NCBI GenBank assembly: GCA_903847275.1 | Contig: CAINDC010000100.1 | Coordinates: forward strand, 1-50,619 | Origin: an uncultured Pseudomonadota bacterium | GTDB taxonomy: Bacteria > Pseudomonadota > Gammaproteobacteria > Methylococcales > Methylomonadaceae | Direction of reading: 5' to 3' | Length of the DNA stretch: 50,619 nt | Shown: in pieces, positions 9,086 through 19,548 of the stretch | Position numbering within the stretch: the stretch's first letter is position 1 | Layout of the letters: each line of letters starts with the position of its first letter | Notes under the pieces: generated by a model | Database searches by the model: none | Told to the model about the DNA's origin: nothing | The model's input: the letters and a program-made list of their open reading frames with translations, nothing else | Translations under genes and position numbers: made by a program

Positions 9086-10632
9086 AATTGGGAAAAATAA
9101 TTGGTTAAAAATTGTTCAAAAGGCACAGATGGCGCGGCTTCTAATTCACGTTGTTTTGCGTGCGATTCCGCCGCCAAATTCATGAATTTCTGCCGTGTGG
9201 ATTCGTCTAACGTTTGCGCGGCGAAAATTTTGGCTAATTCTGCCGATTGATTTACCGCAAAACACGCAAACGGTTTTTTAGTGTCGCGCATCGCCGCTAA
9301 CACTCGCGCAGATGGCGTTAAATCAGGATTTTCAACCAATTCACGCTGCAATTTCAACGCTTCAGAATACGGATTTTCGGTTTTACTCGAATCCAATGCT
9401 TCACAAATCGGTTGCATCGAAATCAAAATTTCACGCGCCCAGTTTTGCAACGTCATTGTTTCGCCATTTTTTACCAATTTCACATTCAGTTTGCGTCCGC
9501 TATTCGCCACGATTAACTGATTAGAATTATTCACGCGCAATTCATCGGCATTAATTTCGGGGCTGTCAGTTAATAAGCACGTTAGTAATAACGCTTCAAT
9601 AAAACGCGCCGTCGGTTCGTCAATGCCTAGCGGTTGAAATGGATTTAAATCTAACGCCCGCATTTCCACATATTCCACACCACCGCGCCGCAATGCCGAA
9701 GTCGGTTTCTCGCCCGATAACGCAATCTGTTTCGGGCGCATGATGCTGTAAAACTCGTTTTCGATTTGTAAAATGTTAGCGTTTAACTGTTTATATTCGC
9801 CATTTTCACATACACCAATCTTTTCATAATCCGCATAAGGCGTACTAATCGCTGCACTCAAGCTCTCAACATAACCGTCGAGCGAATTGTAATCAATGTG
9901 CAAATCCGCCTGATTTTTGCTTTTATAACCGATGTCGCTCATTCGCAAAGACGTAGCGTAAGGATGATAAAGCGTGCCGTTGTCGAATTCTTCAAATTGC
10001 GCCATCAACGCTGGTCGGCTCTTGAAAAAGTTTTTACAAATTGCTGGTGACGCGCCAAATAAATACAAAATTAACCAGCCAATTCGTTGAAAATTCCGAA
10101 TCAATCCGAAATAAGCGGCATTTTTAAAGTTGGCTAAAGATTGCGATTTATCACTTTTTTCATATAAAAATCCCCATAACGGTTCAGGCACTGAATAATT
10201 AAAATGAATCCCCGCAATTGCCTGCATCGTGCGCCCGTAGCGATGCCAAAGTCCATGACGATAAACGTGTTTCATTCGCCCGATATTTGAAGTGCCATAT
10301 TCGGCAATCCGAATGCTCTCATCACCATCAATTCCACACGGCATACTCGCGCATAACAACTGCTCATCACCCAAATTTTCATAAACGAATTGGTGAATTC
10401 TTTGTAGTTCTTTTAGCGTGTCTCGAATGTCGGCAAATGGCGACGTAATCAATTCAATTAAGGCTTCTGAATAATCCGTCGTGATTTGTGAATGCGTCAG
10501 CGTCGAACCCAACGCGTGTGGGTGAATACTTTGAGAAATAAAACCTTGAGCATTAATGCGAAGGCTTTCTTTTTCGATGCCTTTTAAACCGCAGCTTAAT
10601 AAATATGTGTAATCTGTGTGCCAATCAGTCAT
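9082..10632 (-). CDS. gshA: Glutamate--cysteine ligase
   Basis: [58 protein letters not shown]; 4-nt overlap with cysH. Confidence 0.95.
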   Translation of the reverse strand: MTDWHTDYTYLLSCGLKGIEKESLRINAQGFISQSIHPHALGSTLTHSQITTDYSEALIELITSPFADIRDTLKELQRIHQFVYENLGDEQLLCASMPCGIDGDESIRIAEYGTSNIGRMKHVYRHGLWHRYGRTMQAIAGIHFNYSVPEPLWGFLYEKSDKSQSLANFKNAAYFGLIRNFQRIGWLILYLFGASPAICKNFFKSRPALMAQFEEFDNGTLYHPYATSLRMSDIGYKSKNQADLHIDYNSLDGYVESLSAAISTPYADYEKIGVCENGEYKQLNANILQIENEFYSIMRPKQIALSGEKPTSALRRGGVEYVEMRALDLNPFQPLGIDEPTARFIEALLLTCLLTDSPEINADELRVNNSNQLIVANSGRKLNVKLVKNGETMTLQNWAREILISMQPICEALDSSKTENPYSEALKLQRELVENPDLTPSARVLAAMRDTKKPFACFAVNQSAELAKIFAAQTLDESTRQKFMNLAAESHAKQRELEAAPSVPFEQFLTNYFSQL

Positions 10633-10680
10633 GAAGAAATGTAAAAAATAAAGATGTTGAATCGGCGCATTATACGTTAG

Positions 10681-10715
10681 AAAAGGATGCGGGCGTTATT
10701 TCACCCGCATCCTTT
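10681..10715 (-). terminator. Intrinsic terminator downstream of the cheBR-like gene
   Basis: AAAAGGATGCGGG...CCCGCATCCTTTT, a 13-bp perfect stem directly after the stop codon. Confidence 0.8.
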
Positions 10716-13661
10716 TTACAATTCACTTGGATTTTCCCAGCGAATAAAAATGGACAATAAAATCATTTTTGGTACGCCGATTTTACCCGCAATACGTCGT
10801 GCGTTTAGCGTGAGTAATCGCTTTCCGATGACAGGGAAATCGTAATAAATTTCATAATTGTCCATCGGCTTATCTATTTCTAAAATGTTATCGAATAATT
10901 CATGCAACGTGGGCGTATCCCATTGTTTATCACCCATTGTATAAATTGAACGTTCAATCGCTTCTTCTTGGGTTGCTTTAAAAATGCGATAAAACGTGCG
11001 GCTTGCAAACACGATATTTAAATTACCATCGAGAACAACAAACGGTTCACGAATAGTATTCACGATACCTTCTGCCAAAATTAACGCATCTTCTGTTGCT
11101 ATCGCTTTGACGCGAGAAGTGATATTTGTAAATGTTAGCACTACGCCATCAATGACATTATCTAGCGTGCGATAAGGTTGAATGCGTGCCAATATCCATT
11201 CATTATTTCCAATGCTCATTTCGCGTTCATACGGAATCAATGAATCTAAAACTTGTTGTGCAGCAACCAGCAAATCATCGCCTTCCGCCATACATCGTAT
11301 GTCGTTTAACGACCGCCCTACATCAGATTCTGCTAAACGATAAATTTTTGTCGCTTCACGAGTAAAACGGCGAATCAATAAATTTCTATCCAGAAAAAGA
11401 ATGCCGACGTTAATCGTATCGAGCAAATTTTTCATATCGTTTTGAATGTCGGCCAGTTGTTCGATTTTGCCTTGCAACTCCGAATTTACCGTAATCATTT
11501 CTTCGTTAACAGATTGTAATTCTTCTTTTGAGGTTTCTAGTTCTTCGTTAGTCGATTGCAATTCTTCGTTGGTCGATTGCAATTCTTCGTTCGTTGATTT
11601 GAGTTCCTCATTCGAGGCTTGTTGTTCTTCATGATTGAACTGATGACTTTCTTTTACATACGCTAAATCACGTTCAAGTTCTTCGATGCGCGTTAATTCA
11701 GCTGGTTTAATAGCAACGTGGCGCTTGCGACGGGTTTTAGTAATTGGTGTGGGAACATCTTGAAAGCTGACGAGCAATTGTTTTTGACTACCACTTGAGT
11801 CTGGCAATGCTCGAATAGTTAAATTTACAGTACTAAAGCCGCCATTTGTTTTCACTTGTATTTCACGATTTAGGGTTGGCGCACCCTCGGAAGCGGCTAA
11901 ATAAAGCCCGCTGCGTAGCTCTAAATCTAATCCTTCTCGCGCCATTTCAACGATGTTTAATGTGGCGTGACCAGGAGGCGGGCGTAAATATTTTCCTGTA
12001 TCACCATGCACATAAAGAATATCGCCATTTAAATCTGTCACGACAGAAGCTGGAGCAAAAAATTGAATTAAGACACGTCGTGTTAATTCAGCAAAATTGG
12101 TTTCTTTCATCATGGGAGCTGTTCCAACTTCATTATTACCACTTTTTGCTGCAGCCCACGCCAATGGGCGTGTCATCATTGTTCGACTGGACGCGGTAGT
12201 ATTTATGGCGCGATAAAATTTCCATTTATGATTAATAGCAGAAAACAAATTGGTGTGATTGCCAACACTTTCGGAAGGAGATAAAAGCAAAACGCCTTCT
12301 GGCTTCAGTGCATAATGAAATGCCGTAATCAATCTATCTTGCAATTCTGGCGTTAAATAAATCATCAAATTGCGGCAACTGAGAAAATCTAATTTGGTAA
12401 AAGGCGGATCTTTAATGACGTTTTGAATAGCGAAAACTATCATTTCACGAATTTCTTTTTTGATGCGATAACTATTTTCTTCTTTTATGAAAAAACGATG
12501 TAACCGTTCTGGTGTGACATCTTGTGCGATATTGATTGGATAAATACCTGCTCGTGCCTTGTCAATCGCGTCATCGTCTAAATCTGTGCCATAAATCTGT
12601 ATTTTCAGTTCTTTGCGTGTTTCATCTAAAAGTTCGCGTAATAATATCGCGATGGAATAGGCTTCTTCACCTGTTGAGCAACCTGAAATCCAAACCCGAA
12701 ATACGTCACCGTTCGTTTTATTTTTAAATAATTCGGGCAAGATTTTCTTTTCTAACACTTCAAATGCAGCGGTATCGCGGAAAAAACAAGTGACGTTAAT
12801 CAGCAATTCTCTGAATAAAATATGCGCTTCGGCAGGGTGTTCTTTGATGTAATTGGCATAATGTTCGGTGTCATCAATGGAATGTTGCAACATTCGCCGT
12901 TCGATACGTCGCCCGATGGTGCTTTTTTTGTAAAGTGAAAAATCGTGACCTGTAATACTGCGAAGATGTAGCAATATGCTATCAATTTCTTTTGCTGGAG
13001 CGGATTTTGGACGTGTTAATGTTGTTTGAACTGCGAAATTTCGGGTGCTATTCATCAGAGCTTCTAGCATTTTCTCAACAGGCAAAACGTGTATTACATA
13101 ACCCGATTGAATCGCGCTCTGTGGCATACCATCGTATTTTGCGGTATTGGGTTCTTGCGCTAATGTTACGCCACCCACTCCTAAAATAGCGCGAAATCCA
13201 AGTGTTCCATCAGTTCCCGTCCCTGAAAGAATAATGCCGACCGCATTTTCAGCTTGATCTTCTGCCAACGAACGAAAAAACGCATCAATCGGCATACGTT
13301 GACCACGCGGAGCTTTCGGAACACTCAGTTGCAATTTACCATGAAGAATTTTCATGTCACGATTCGGTGGAATAACGTAAACGTGATTCGCTTTTACGAC
13401 CGCTTTGTTTAACGCTTCAACCACTGGCATTGCTGTGGCGCGTTGTAAAATCTCAGTTAATAAACTGGCATGACTTGGGTCGAGATGCGGCACAAGAACA
13501 AATGCCATGCCGCTATCAATTGGCGTATGGCGAAAAAATTGCTCAAATGCTTCTAAGCCACCCGCTGATGCACCGATACCCACGATAATTGGCAAAATGT
13601 TTTCATTTTTTATAATAGGCTCAACAAGCGACGGTATGATTTCATTGATATTATTTGGCAT
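10716..13661 (-). CDS. CheB-CheR fusion with coiled coil and PAS domains (chemotaxis-type methylesterase/methyltransferase)
   Basis: CheB (GIGASAGGLEAFEQFF, VPHLDPSHASLLTEIL, LSGTGTDGTLG), CheR (FRDTAAFEVLE, VWISGCSTGEEAYSIAI, CRNLMIYL), NEELQSTNEELQSTNEELETS coiled coil, PAS repeats; ends with no histidine kinase domain. Confidence 0.92.
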   Translation of the reverse strand: MPNNINEIIPSLVEPIIKNENILPIIVGIGASAGGLEAFEQFFRHTPIDSGMAFVLVPHLDPSHASLLTEILQRATAMPVVEALNKAVVKANHVYVIPPNRDMKILHGKLQLSVPKAPRGQRMPIDAFFRSLAEDQAENAVGIILSGTGTDGTLGFRAILGVGGVTLAQEPNTAKYDGMPQSAIQSGYVIHVLPVEKMLEALMNSTRNFAVQTTLTRPKSAPAKEIDSILLHLRSITGHDFSLYKKSTIGRRIERRMLQHSIDDTEHYANYIKEHPAEAHILFRELLINVTCFFRDTAAFEVLEKKILPELFKNKTNGDVFRVWISGCSTGEEAYSIAILLRELLDETRKELKIQIYGTDLDDDAIDKARAGIYPINIAQDVTPERLHRFFIKEENSYRIKKEIREMIVFAIQNVIKDPPFTKLDFLSCRNLMIYLTPELQDRLITAFHYALKPEGVLLLSPSESVGNHTNLFSAINHKWKFYRAINTTASSRTMMTRPLAWAAAKSGNNEVGTAPMMKETNFAELTRRVLIQFFAPASVVTDLNGDILYVHGDTGKYLRPPPGHATLNIVEMAREGLDLELRSGLYLAASEGAPTLNREIQVKTNGGFSTVNLTIRALPDSSGSQKQLLVSFQDVPTPITKTRRKRHVAIKPAELTRIEELERDLAYVKESHQFNHEEQQASNEELKSTNEELQSTNEELQSTNEELETSKEELQSVNEEMITVNSELQGKIEQLADIQNDMKNLLDTINVGILFLDRNLLIRRFTREATKIYRLAESDVGRSLNDIRCMAEGDDLLVAAQQVLDSLIPYEREMSIGNNEWILARIQPYRTLDNVIDGVVLTFTNITSRVKAIATEDALILAEGIVNTIREPFVVLDGNLNIVFASRTFYRIFKATQEEAIERSIYTMGDKQWDTPTLHELFDNILEIDKPMDNYEIYYDFPVIGKRLLTLNARRIAGKIGVPKMILLSIFIRWENPSEL
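11518..11622 (-). repeat. Five tandem 21-bp units encoding coiled-coil heptads inside the cheBR-like gene
   Basis: Units such as aattcttcgttggtcgattgc repeated in register, encoding STNEELQ-type heptads. Confidence 0.8.
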
Positions 13662-13696
13662 TTGAAGTAATTTTCCTAAAATGAAGCGAGAGATTA

Positions 13697-14521
13697 TTAT
13701 TTTTGTAATTTTTGTGATTTCGCAGCCACACTAAATCGTTGTGTGTTGTCGCCATCTAAACGTAACGCGGTTAATTCACGTCCCCAAATACACCCCGTAT
13801 CAATCGCAACACAATTATATCCTTCGTAATATCCTAACGCCGCCCAATGCCCAAAAATGAATTTTGTATTTGCAGACTTTCGATTTTTAACAGCAAACCA
13901 CGGCAATAAATTTGCAGGTTGTGAGCCAATTTCACCGCTATTTTTAAAATCTAAACGTCCTTTTTCATCACAAAAACGTATGCGTGTAAAACAATTTAAA
14001 ATAAAACGTAGTTGCTCAATGCCTTCTAATTTTTTCGACCAGATATTGGGTTGATTGTCATAAAGTTGTGCTAATAAATCTTTATAATCTGCACATCGCA
14101 ACGCAGTTTCAGCCAATGTCGCCATTGCTCGTGTTTGCTCCAAATCCCATTGTGGTGGCAAACCTGCGTGCAATAAGCCTATGTCATTTTCATAATGAAA
14201 TAACGGTTGTTGTCGTAACCAATCGAGTAATTCGTCTCTATCTGGCGCGTTGAAAATGGCTTGTAACGTGTCTTTTTTCTTGATACGTTCGGGAAAATTT
14301 GCAGTAACTAATAAATGAAGATCGTGATTGCCTAAAACTGTCGTTGAAGCTGAACCAAGATTTTTAATAAAACGCAGTGTTTCTAAAGATTTTTCGCCAC
14401 GATTCACTAAATCACCTGTAAACCACAGGCGGTCTGAATGTTCATTGAATGAAATTTTATCGAGTAAATTTAACAGTTCGTCAAAACAGCCTTGAATGTC
14501 ACCAATTGCGTAAATAGCCAT
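13697..14521 (-). CDS. apaH: Symmetrical bis(5'-nucleosyl)-tetraphosphatase
   Basis: YAIGDIQGCFDELLNLL, WFTGDLVNRG, LGNHDLHLL, FGHWAALGYY, CVAIDTGCIWG. Confidence 0.96.
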   Translation of the reverse strand: MAIYAIGDIQGCFDELLNLLDKISFNEHSDRLWFTGDLVNRGEKSLETLRFIKNLGSASTTVLGNHDLHLLVTANFPERIKKKDTLQAIFNAPDRDELLDWLRQQPLFHYENDIGLLHAGLPPQWDLEQTRAMATLAETALRCADYKDLLAQLYDNQPNIWSKKLEGIEQLRFILNCFTRIRFCDEKGRLDFKNSGEIGSQPANLLPWFAVKNRKSANTKFIFGHWAALGYYEGYNCVAIDTGCIWGRELTALRLDGDNTQRFSVAAKSQKLQK

Positions 14522-14527
14522 AACGAT

Positions 14528-14905
14528 TTAGTGCAGAGTACGTGGAATAGCAAGTGTGAAACAAGGAATTGGCGCGTTAAAGGTTTCCCCGTTTTCGTCA
14601 CGAAATGTGTAATAACCTTGCATAATACCGACATCTGTTTCAAGTAATGCGCTACTAGTGTATTGAAATTTTTCACTGGAATTAATTTGTGGCTGCATTC
14701 CGATGACACCATCGCCGTGAACTTCTTGTGTCTTACCATTGGCATCAGTTAAAACCCAATGGCGTTGTAATAGTTGCGCCGTACTTTTACCCGTGTTGGC
14801 GATAGTGATAGTATAGGCAAAAATGTAGCGGTTCTGATTTGCGTCTGATTCCGTTTCGATGAATGACGCAGTAGCGGTGACGCTGATATTATGATTTTCG
14901 TTCAT
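14528..14905 (-). CDS. apaG: ApaG family protein
   Basis: RYIFAYTITIANTGKSTAQLLQRHWVLTDANGKTQEVHGDGVIGMQP signature, upstream of apaH. Confidence 0.96.
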   Translation of the reverse strand: MNENHNISVTATASFIETESDANQNRYIFAYTITIANTGKSTAQLLQRHWVLTDANGKTQEVHGDGVIGMQPQINSSEKFQYTSSALLETDVGIMQGYYTFRDENGETFNAPIPCFTLAIPRTLH

Positions 14906-14985
14906 GAAGGTAAAATTCCATTAGTTCATTGGTTTTTTGCATTCATTCTATCCCAATTTTCTCTAAACGCAGGTAGCGATTCCGT

Positions 14986-15537
14986 ATGAAGTATAGAAAT
15001 TATTTGATTATGTTATTACTCGCATCTTCGCCACAACTACACGCCGAAGATGGCAAAGATTTATTTCTCGCCGCAATGAATGGTAATGAAGGACGTGTGA
15101 TTACTTTATTGAATCAAGGCATAGACGTAAATAGTAAAAATGCAGGTGGACGAACGGCGTTAATGGCTGCGTGTTTTAGTGGTAATTTGCATAGCATAAA
15201 AACGTTGTTAGCTTATGGTGCAGATGTAAATACCACTGACAACGTTGGTACGACAGCGTTAATGGACGCATTGATTTTTGGTGATGAAGATATTATTAAT
15301 TTGCTGATTAAAGCTGGCTCAAATGTAAATGCTCAAGATGCACAACAAGTACCTCTGTTAGAGCGTGCGAAAAAAATCAGCACTGAAAGTATTGTGAAAC
15401 TTTTAGAAGCTAATGGCGCGAAAGGTGCCGAACCACCAAAACCCCCTGAACCCACAGCTGAAGAAATTGCAGCTAAAAAAGCGGCTGAAGAAGCGGCTGC
15501 CGCTGCCGAATCTGAAAAGCCGAAGAAAAAACGTTAA
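14986..15537 (+). CDS. Exported ankyrin-repeat protein
   Basis: Signal peptide followed by ankyrin repeats (GGRTALMAACFSGNLHSIKTLLAYGADVNTTDNVGTTALMDAL); Ala/Glu/Lys-rich C-terminus. Confidence 0.85.
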   Translation: MKYRNYLIMLLLASSPQLHAEDGKDLFLAAMNGNEGRVITLLNQGIDVNSKNAGGRTALMAACFSGNLHSIKTLLAYGADVNTTDNVGTTALMDALIFGDEDIINLLIKAGSNVNAQDAQQVPLLERAKKISTESIVKLLEANGAKGAEPPKPPEPTAEEIAAKKAAEEAAAAAESEKPKKKR

Positions 15538-15552
15538 GCGGAGATAAGACAA

Positions 15553-15999
15553 ATGCGGATACACATTATTGGCGTGGGGACGACATTTATGAGTGGATTA
15601 GCTTTGTTGGCACGACAAGCAGGTCATGACGTAACAGGTTCAGATAGTTGTATTACTCCTGATATTCGCCGTAAATTAGAGGCAGCGGGGATTCAATTAA
15701 AAGAACCTTTTAGCATTAAAAATTTAGAAAGTAATCCAGACTTAATCGTTATTGGAAATGAATTATACCCAGGTAATATTGAATTACTTGAAGCGCGTCA
15801 TCGTGCGTTACCTTATGTTTCAGGTGCGTTGTGGTTAGAAGAGTATGTATTGCATGATAAATGGTCAGAAACAGGAACAGATATTATGAAAGATGTTCAA
15901 AAATCCGCTGCGAAAAAAGACCTTTCACCAAAACCAGCCAAGCGCGCACCTAAATTGCATGAGCTTGATGCCAAATCAAAACAACGGATTTTGCGATAA
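15553..15999 (+). CDS. Stand-alone Mur ligase N-terminal domain (Mpl paralog without ATPase or C-terminal domains)
   Basis: MRIHIIGVGTTFMSGLALLARQAGHDVTGSD...VSGALWLEEYVLHDKW aligns with the start of the downstream Mpl, then diverges just before the position of its GTHGKTT P-loop. Confidence 0.85.
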   Translation: MRIHIIGVGTTFMSGLALLARQAGHDVTGSDSCITPDIRRKLEAAGIQLKEPFSIKNLESNPDLIVIGNELYPGNIELLEARHRALPYVSGALWLEEYVLHDKWSETGTDIMKDVQKSAAKKDLSPKPAKRAPKLHELDAKSKQRILR

Positions 16000-16002
16000 T
16001 TT

Positions 16003-17334
16003 ATGCGTATTCATATTCTAGGTATTTGCGGCACATTTATGGCGGGTTTAGCGGTGCTTGCTAAACAGTTGGGACATGAAGTTAGCGGTTCTGATCAAAA
16101 TGTCTATCCTCCAATGAGTGATCAACTTATTACCCAAGGTATTACGCTTAAAGAAGGATATTGTGCTGAAAATTTAGATGTTCCCGATTTAGTCATTATT
16201 GGCAATGCGTTATCGCGCGGAAATGCAGAAGTCGAAGCGGTATTAAATCGTGGGCTACGTTACACCAGTGGCGCACAATGGTTAGCTGAAAATGTGTTGC
16301 AAGATAAGTGGGTTTTAGCGGTTGCAGGGACGCATGGTAAAACGACGACGAGTAGTATGGTTGCGTGGATTTTAGAAGCAAATGGATTTAATCCGAGCTT
16401 TTTAATTGGCGGTATTCCGTTGAATTTTGGTGTGTCAGCACGGCTAACAGATTCTAATTTTTTTGTGATTGAAGCTGATGAATATGACGCAGCATTTTTT
16501 GATAAGCGATCAAAGTTTGTCCATTACCACCCACGCACCGCTATTTTGAATAATTTAGAATATGACCACGCAGATATTTTTCCTGATTTAGCCGCTATTC
16601 AAAAACAGTTTCATTATTTTGTCCGCACTGTACCAAGTGAAGGTTTATTGATTGCGCCAGAAGGTGATTTAGCGTTAGAAGAAACGTTGGCATTGGGGTG
16701 CTGGACACCTGTTTCTTATACCAGCATTTTAGGTGAAGGCAGTTGGAATGCGGATTTATTAACCTCAGATGGCAGCCATTTCGGTGTATATTTTGGCGTT
16801 CATCATCAAGGCGAAGTACATTGGCATTTGACGGGCGAACACAATGTACGAAATGCTTTAGCGGCAATGGCGGCAGCGCATCATGTTGGAATTTTGCCGC
16901 ATAATGCGATTAGCGTGTTATCAAATTTCCAAAATGTGAAACGTAGAATGGAAGTCTTAGCATCGAAAAATGGGGTGACAATTTACGACGATTTCGCGCA
17001 TCATCCAACGGCAATAGCAACTACGTTAGATGGTTTGCGACAACGAGTAGGTGGTGAAAAAATTATTGCAATTGTTGAACCGCGTTCCAATACTATGCGC
17101 TTGGGAATACATCAGCATACGTTAGCGGCTTCATTACGCGCTGCTGACATAGCAATTATCTATCAGCCTGAATCGCACAGCACAATGACATTGGCGAGTA
17201 ATACCGTAGTTTGTCAAACGTTGACAGATATTGTGACGAGGGTTCGCAATGAAATTCAACACGGATGTCATATTGTTTTGATGAGTAATGGTAGCTTTGG
17301 TGGACTGTCTTCGCTTTTGATAACAACGCTTTAA
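16003..17334 (+). CDS. mpl: UDP-N-acetylmuramate:L-alanyl-gamma-D-glutamyl-meso-diaminopimelate ligase
   Basis: MRIHILGICGTFMAGLAVLAKQLGHEVSGSD, AGTHGKTTTSSMVAWIL, EADEYDAAFFDKRSKFVHY, DDFAHHPTAI, VEPRSNTMRLG. Confidence 0.96.
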   Translation: MRIHILGICGTFMAGLAVLAKQLGHEVSGSDQNVYPPMSDQLITQGITLKEGYCAENLDVPDLVIIGNALSRGNAEVEAVLNRGLRYTSGAQWLAENVLQDKWVLAVAGTHGKTTTSSMVAWILEANGFNPSFLIGGIPLNFGVSARLTDSNFFVIEADEYDAAFFDKRSKFVHYHPRTAILNNLEYDHADIFPDLAAIQKQFHYFVRTVPSEGLLIAPEGDLALEETLALGCWTPVSYTSILGEGSWNADLLTSDGSHFGVYFGVHHQGEVHWHLTGEHNVRNALAAMAAAHHVGILPHNAISVLSNFQNVKRRMEVLASKNGVTIYDDFAHHPTAIATTLDGLRQRVGGEKIIAIVEPRSNTMRLGIHQHTLAASLRAADIAIIYQPESHSTMTLASNTVVCQTLTDIVTRVRNEIQHGCHIVLMSNGSFGGLSSLLITTL

Positions 17335-17422
17335 ATTTGTATTTATTTTGCAATCTCATTTTTCGATAAGGCTTACTTTTATAGCACGAGCCATCTTCCA
17401 TAACGAGAATTGCTGCATTAGG

Positions 17423-17452
17423 TTGGACGGTATGGCACGTTTCGGCTATACT
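17423..17452 (+). promoter_or_regulatory. Candidate sigma-70-like promoter upstream of rho
   Basis: TTGGAC (17423-17428), 18-bp spacer, TATACT (17447-17452), about 130 nt before the rho start. Confidence 0.4.
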
Positions 17453-17581
17453 TAGCAGACGTTGCAGTCGTGACGTACTTCAAACACATCATTCCAAAAT
17501 AAAAATCCCTTAATTTTTTACTCCAATAATCGTTTTGAACATTAGTTCTTAACGCTATTCCTTTCTTTTGAGCTGTCTTTT

Positions 17582-18838
17582 ATGAATCTTACCGAACTAA
17601 AACTAAAACAAATCAGTGAAGTTATCGAAATCGCCGAATCTCTTGGGCTTGAAAATGTGGCTCGTTCACGAAAACAAGATTTGATTTTTGCAATTTTGAA
17701 AAAACAAGCCAAAGCTGGCGATGATATTTCTGGCGACGGCGTATTAGAAATTTTAGCTGATGGTTTTGGTTTCCTTCGTACCCCTGGATGTTCCTACCTC
17801 GCGGGTCCTGATGATATTTATGTTTCACCAAGCCAAATTCGCCGTTTTTCGCTGAAAACAGGCGACACGATTACAGGAAAAATTCGTCCTCCGAAAGATA
17901 ACGAACGTTATTTTGCCATGTTAAAAGTGGATCAAATCAATTTTGAACCGCCAGAAAACACAAAAAACAAAATTACCTTTTCAAATTTAACACCGCTTTT
18001 TGCTCACCAACGTTTTGTTTTAGAACAAGGAAATGGAACAAGTGAAGATTTAACACGGCGCATGATTGATTTGATTGCACCAATCGGTAAAGGTCAACGT
18101 GGACTCATTGTTTCGCCGCCCAAAGCTGGAAAAACAATGATTTTGCAAAGTTTGGCACAAGCCATTGCTGAAAAACATCCCGAATGTTATTTGATTGTTT
18201 TATTGATTGATGAACGCCCAGAAGAAGTCACGGAAATGGAGCGTTGCGTACATGGTGAAGTGATTTCAAGCACTTTTGATGAACCTGCCACTCGTCATGT
18301 TCAAGTTGCCGAAATGGTGATTGAAAAAGCTCGCCGATTAGTTGAGCATAAACACGACGTAGTCATTTTATTGGATTCAATCACTCGTTTAGCGAGAGCT
18401 TATAATACAGTTGTGCCATCATCTGGAAAAATTCTAACAGGCGGTATTGATGCAAACGCATTAGAAAAACCTAAACGTTTTTTTGGTGCGGCACGAAATA
18501 TCGAAGAAGGCGGCAGTTTAACCATTATCGCCACAGCATTGGTTGATACAGGTTCCAAAATGGACGATGTGATTTTTGAAGAATTCAAAGGCACGGGAAA
18601 CATGGAATTACATTTAGACCGTAAAATTGCTGAAAAACGCATTTACCCTGCAATTAATATAAATCGTTCTGGAACTCGTCGCGAAGAGTATTTAGTGGAT
18701 GCTGATACATTGCAAAAAACGTGGATTTTGCGAAAAATCTTGCATCCAATGGATGATATGGCAGCGTCAGAATTTTTAATTGGTAAGCTGAAAGACTTTA
18801 AAACAAATAGTGAATTTTTTGAATCGATGAAGCGTTAA
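17582..18838 (+). CDS. rho: Transcription termination factor Rho
   Basis: [10 protein letters not shown]-terminus, DGFGFLR cold-shock-like RNA-binding region, [13 protein letters not shown]-loop, [25 protein letters not shown]. Confidence 0.98.
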   Translation: MNLTELKLKQISEVIEIAESLGLENVARSRKQDLIFAILKKQAKAGDDISGDGVLEILADGFGFLRTPGCSYLAGPDDIYVSPSQIRRFSLKTGDTITGKIRPPKDNERYFAMLKVDQINFEPPENTKNKITFSNLTPLFAHQRFVLEQGNGTSEDLTRRMIDLIAPIGKGQRGLIVSPPKAGKTMILQSLAQAIAEKHPECYLIVLLIDERPEEVTEMERCVHGEVISSTFDEPATRHVQVAEMVIEKARRLVEHKHDVVILLDSITRLARAYNTVVPSSGKILTGGIDANALEKPKRFFGAARNIEEGGSLTIIATALVDTGSKMDDVIFEEFKGTGNMELHLDRKIAEKRIYPAININRSGTRREEYLVDADTLQKTWILRKILHPMDDMAASEFLIGKLKDFKTNSEFFESMKR

Positions 18839-18864
18839 TTCTCATTTCCCGACGTTCAATTATC

Positions 18865-19548
18865 ATGCTAAATAACGCACTAATTTTAAAAAAATTGAAT
18901 TTATTGTTTGTCGAAGACAACATCGCTACCTGTGCCGATGCTTATAACCTGCTATCTGGCTTTTTTAATGCCATGTATTTAGCCCATGATGTCGAGAATG
19001 CTCTGAAAACACTGAGTAATGAGCATATCGACATTATTATTACCGACATTCAAATGCCCAGCGTAGATGGTTTGTGCTTTATTGAGCAGCTGCGTCAATG
19101 CAATAATCAAACATCAGTTATTATTTTAAGTGCGTTTACTAACACAGAATATCTTCTTCGAGCTACCAATTTACAAATTGATGGCTATATGACTAAACCT
19201 CTAAATTTTAAAAAACTTAACATTGCATTAGAAAATGTAGTTAAGCGAATTGGTACGAGATTAAATTTCATACAGATAAAACCTGATGTTCGCTACGATA
19301 TAACGCAAAAACGATTGTTTGTAGCGAATGAAGAAGTAAGTTTAGGACGCAAAGAATGTCTTTTGCTCGAATTGTTCATTTCGAGTCAAAATAAAACAGT
19401 GTCAAAATCTGAAATTAACCAAGTTATTTGGGCGAATGAGGAAATGACGGACTCTGCATTAAAAAATTTACTTGGTGAATTACGAAAGAAATTGCGATAT
19501 GACGTGATTAAAAATCAGCCAGCGAGAGGGTGGTATCTTGAAATGTAA
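18865..19548 (+). CDS. OmpR-type response regulator (REC plus winged helix)
   Basis: LLFVEDN...DIIITDIQMPSVDGLCF...TKPL; C-terminal LGRKECLLLELF...VIWANEEMTDSALKNLLGELRKKL. Confidence 0.9.
   Translation: MLNNALILKKLNLLFVEDNIATCADAYNLLSGFFNAMYLAHDVENALKTLSNEHIDIIITDIQMPSVDGLCFIEQLRQCNNQTSVIILSAFTNTEYLLRATNLQIDGYMTKPLNFKKLNIALENVVKRIGTRLNFIQIKPDVRYDITQKRLFVANEEVSLGRKECLLLELFISSQNKTVSKSEINQVIWANEEMTDSALKNLLGELRKKLRYDVIKNQPARGWYLEM

Noticed and set aside
11518-11622. Possible CRISPR-like short repeats
   Set aside because: Contiguous 21-bp units with no spacers, in frame within a coding sequence; a coiled-coil repeat
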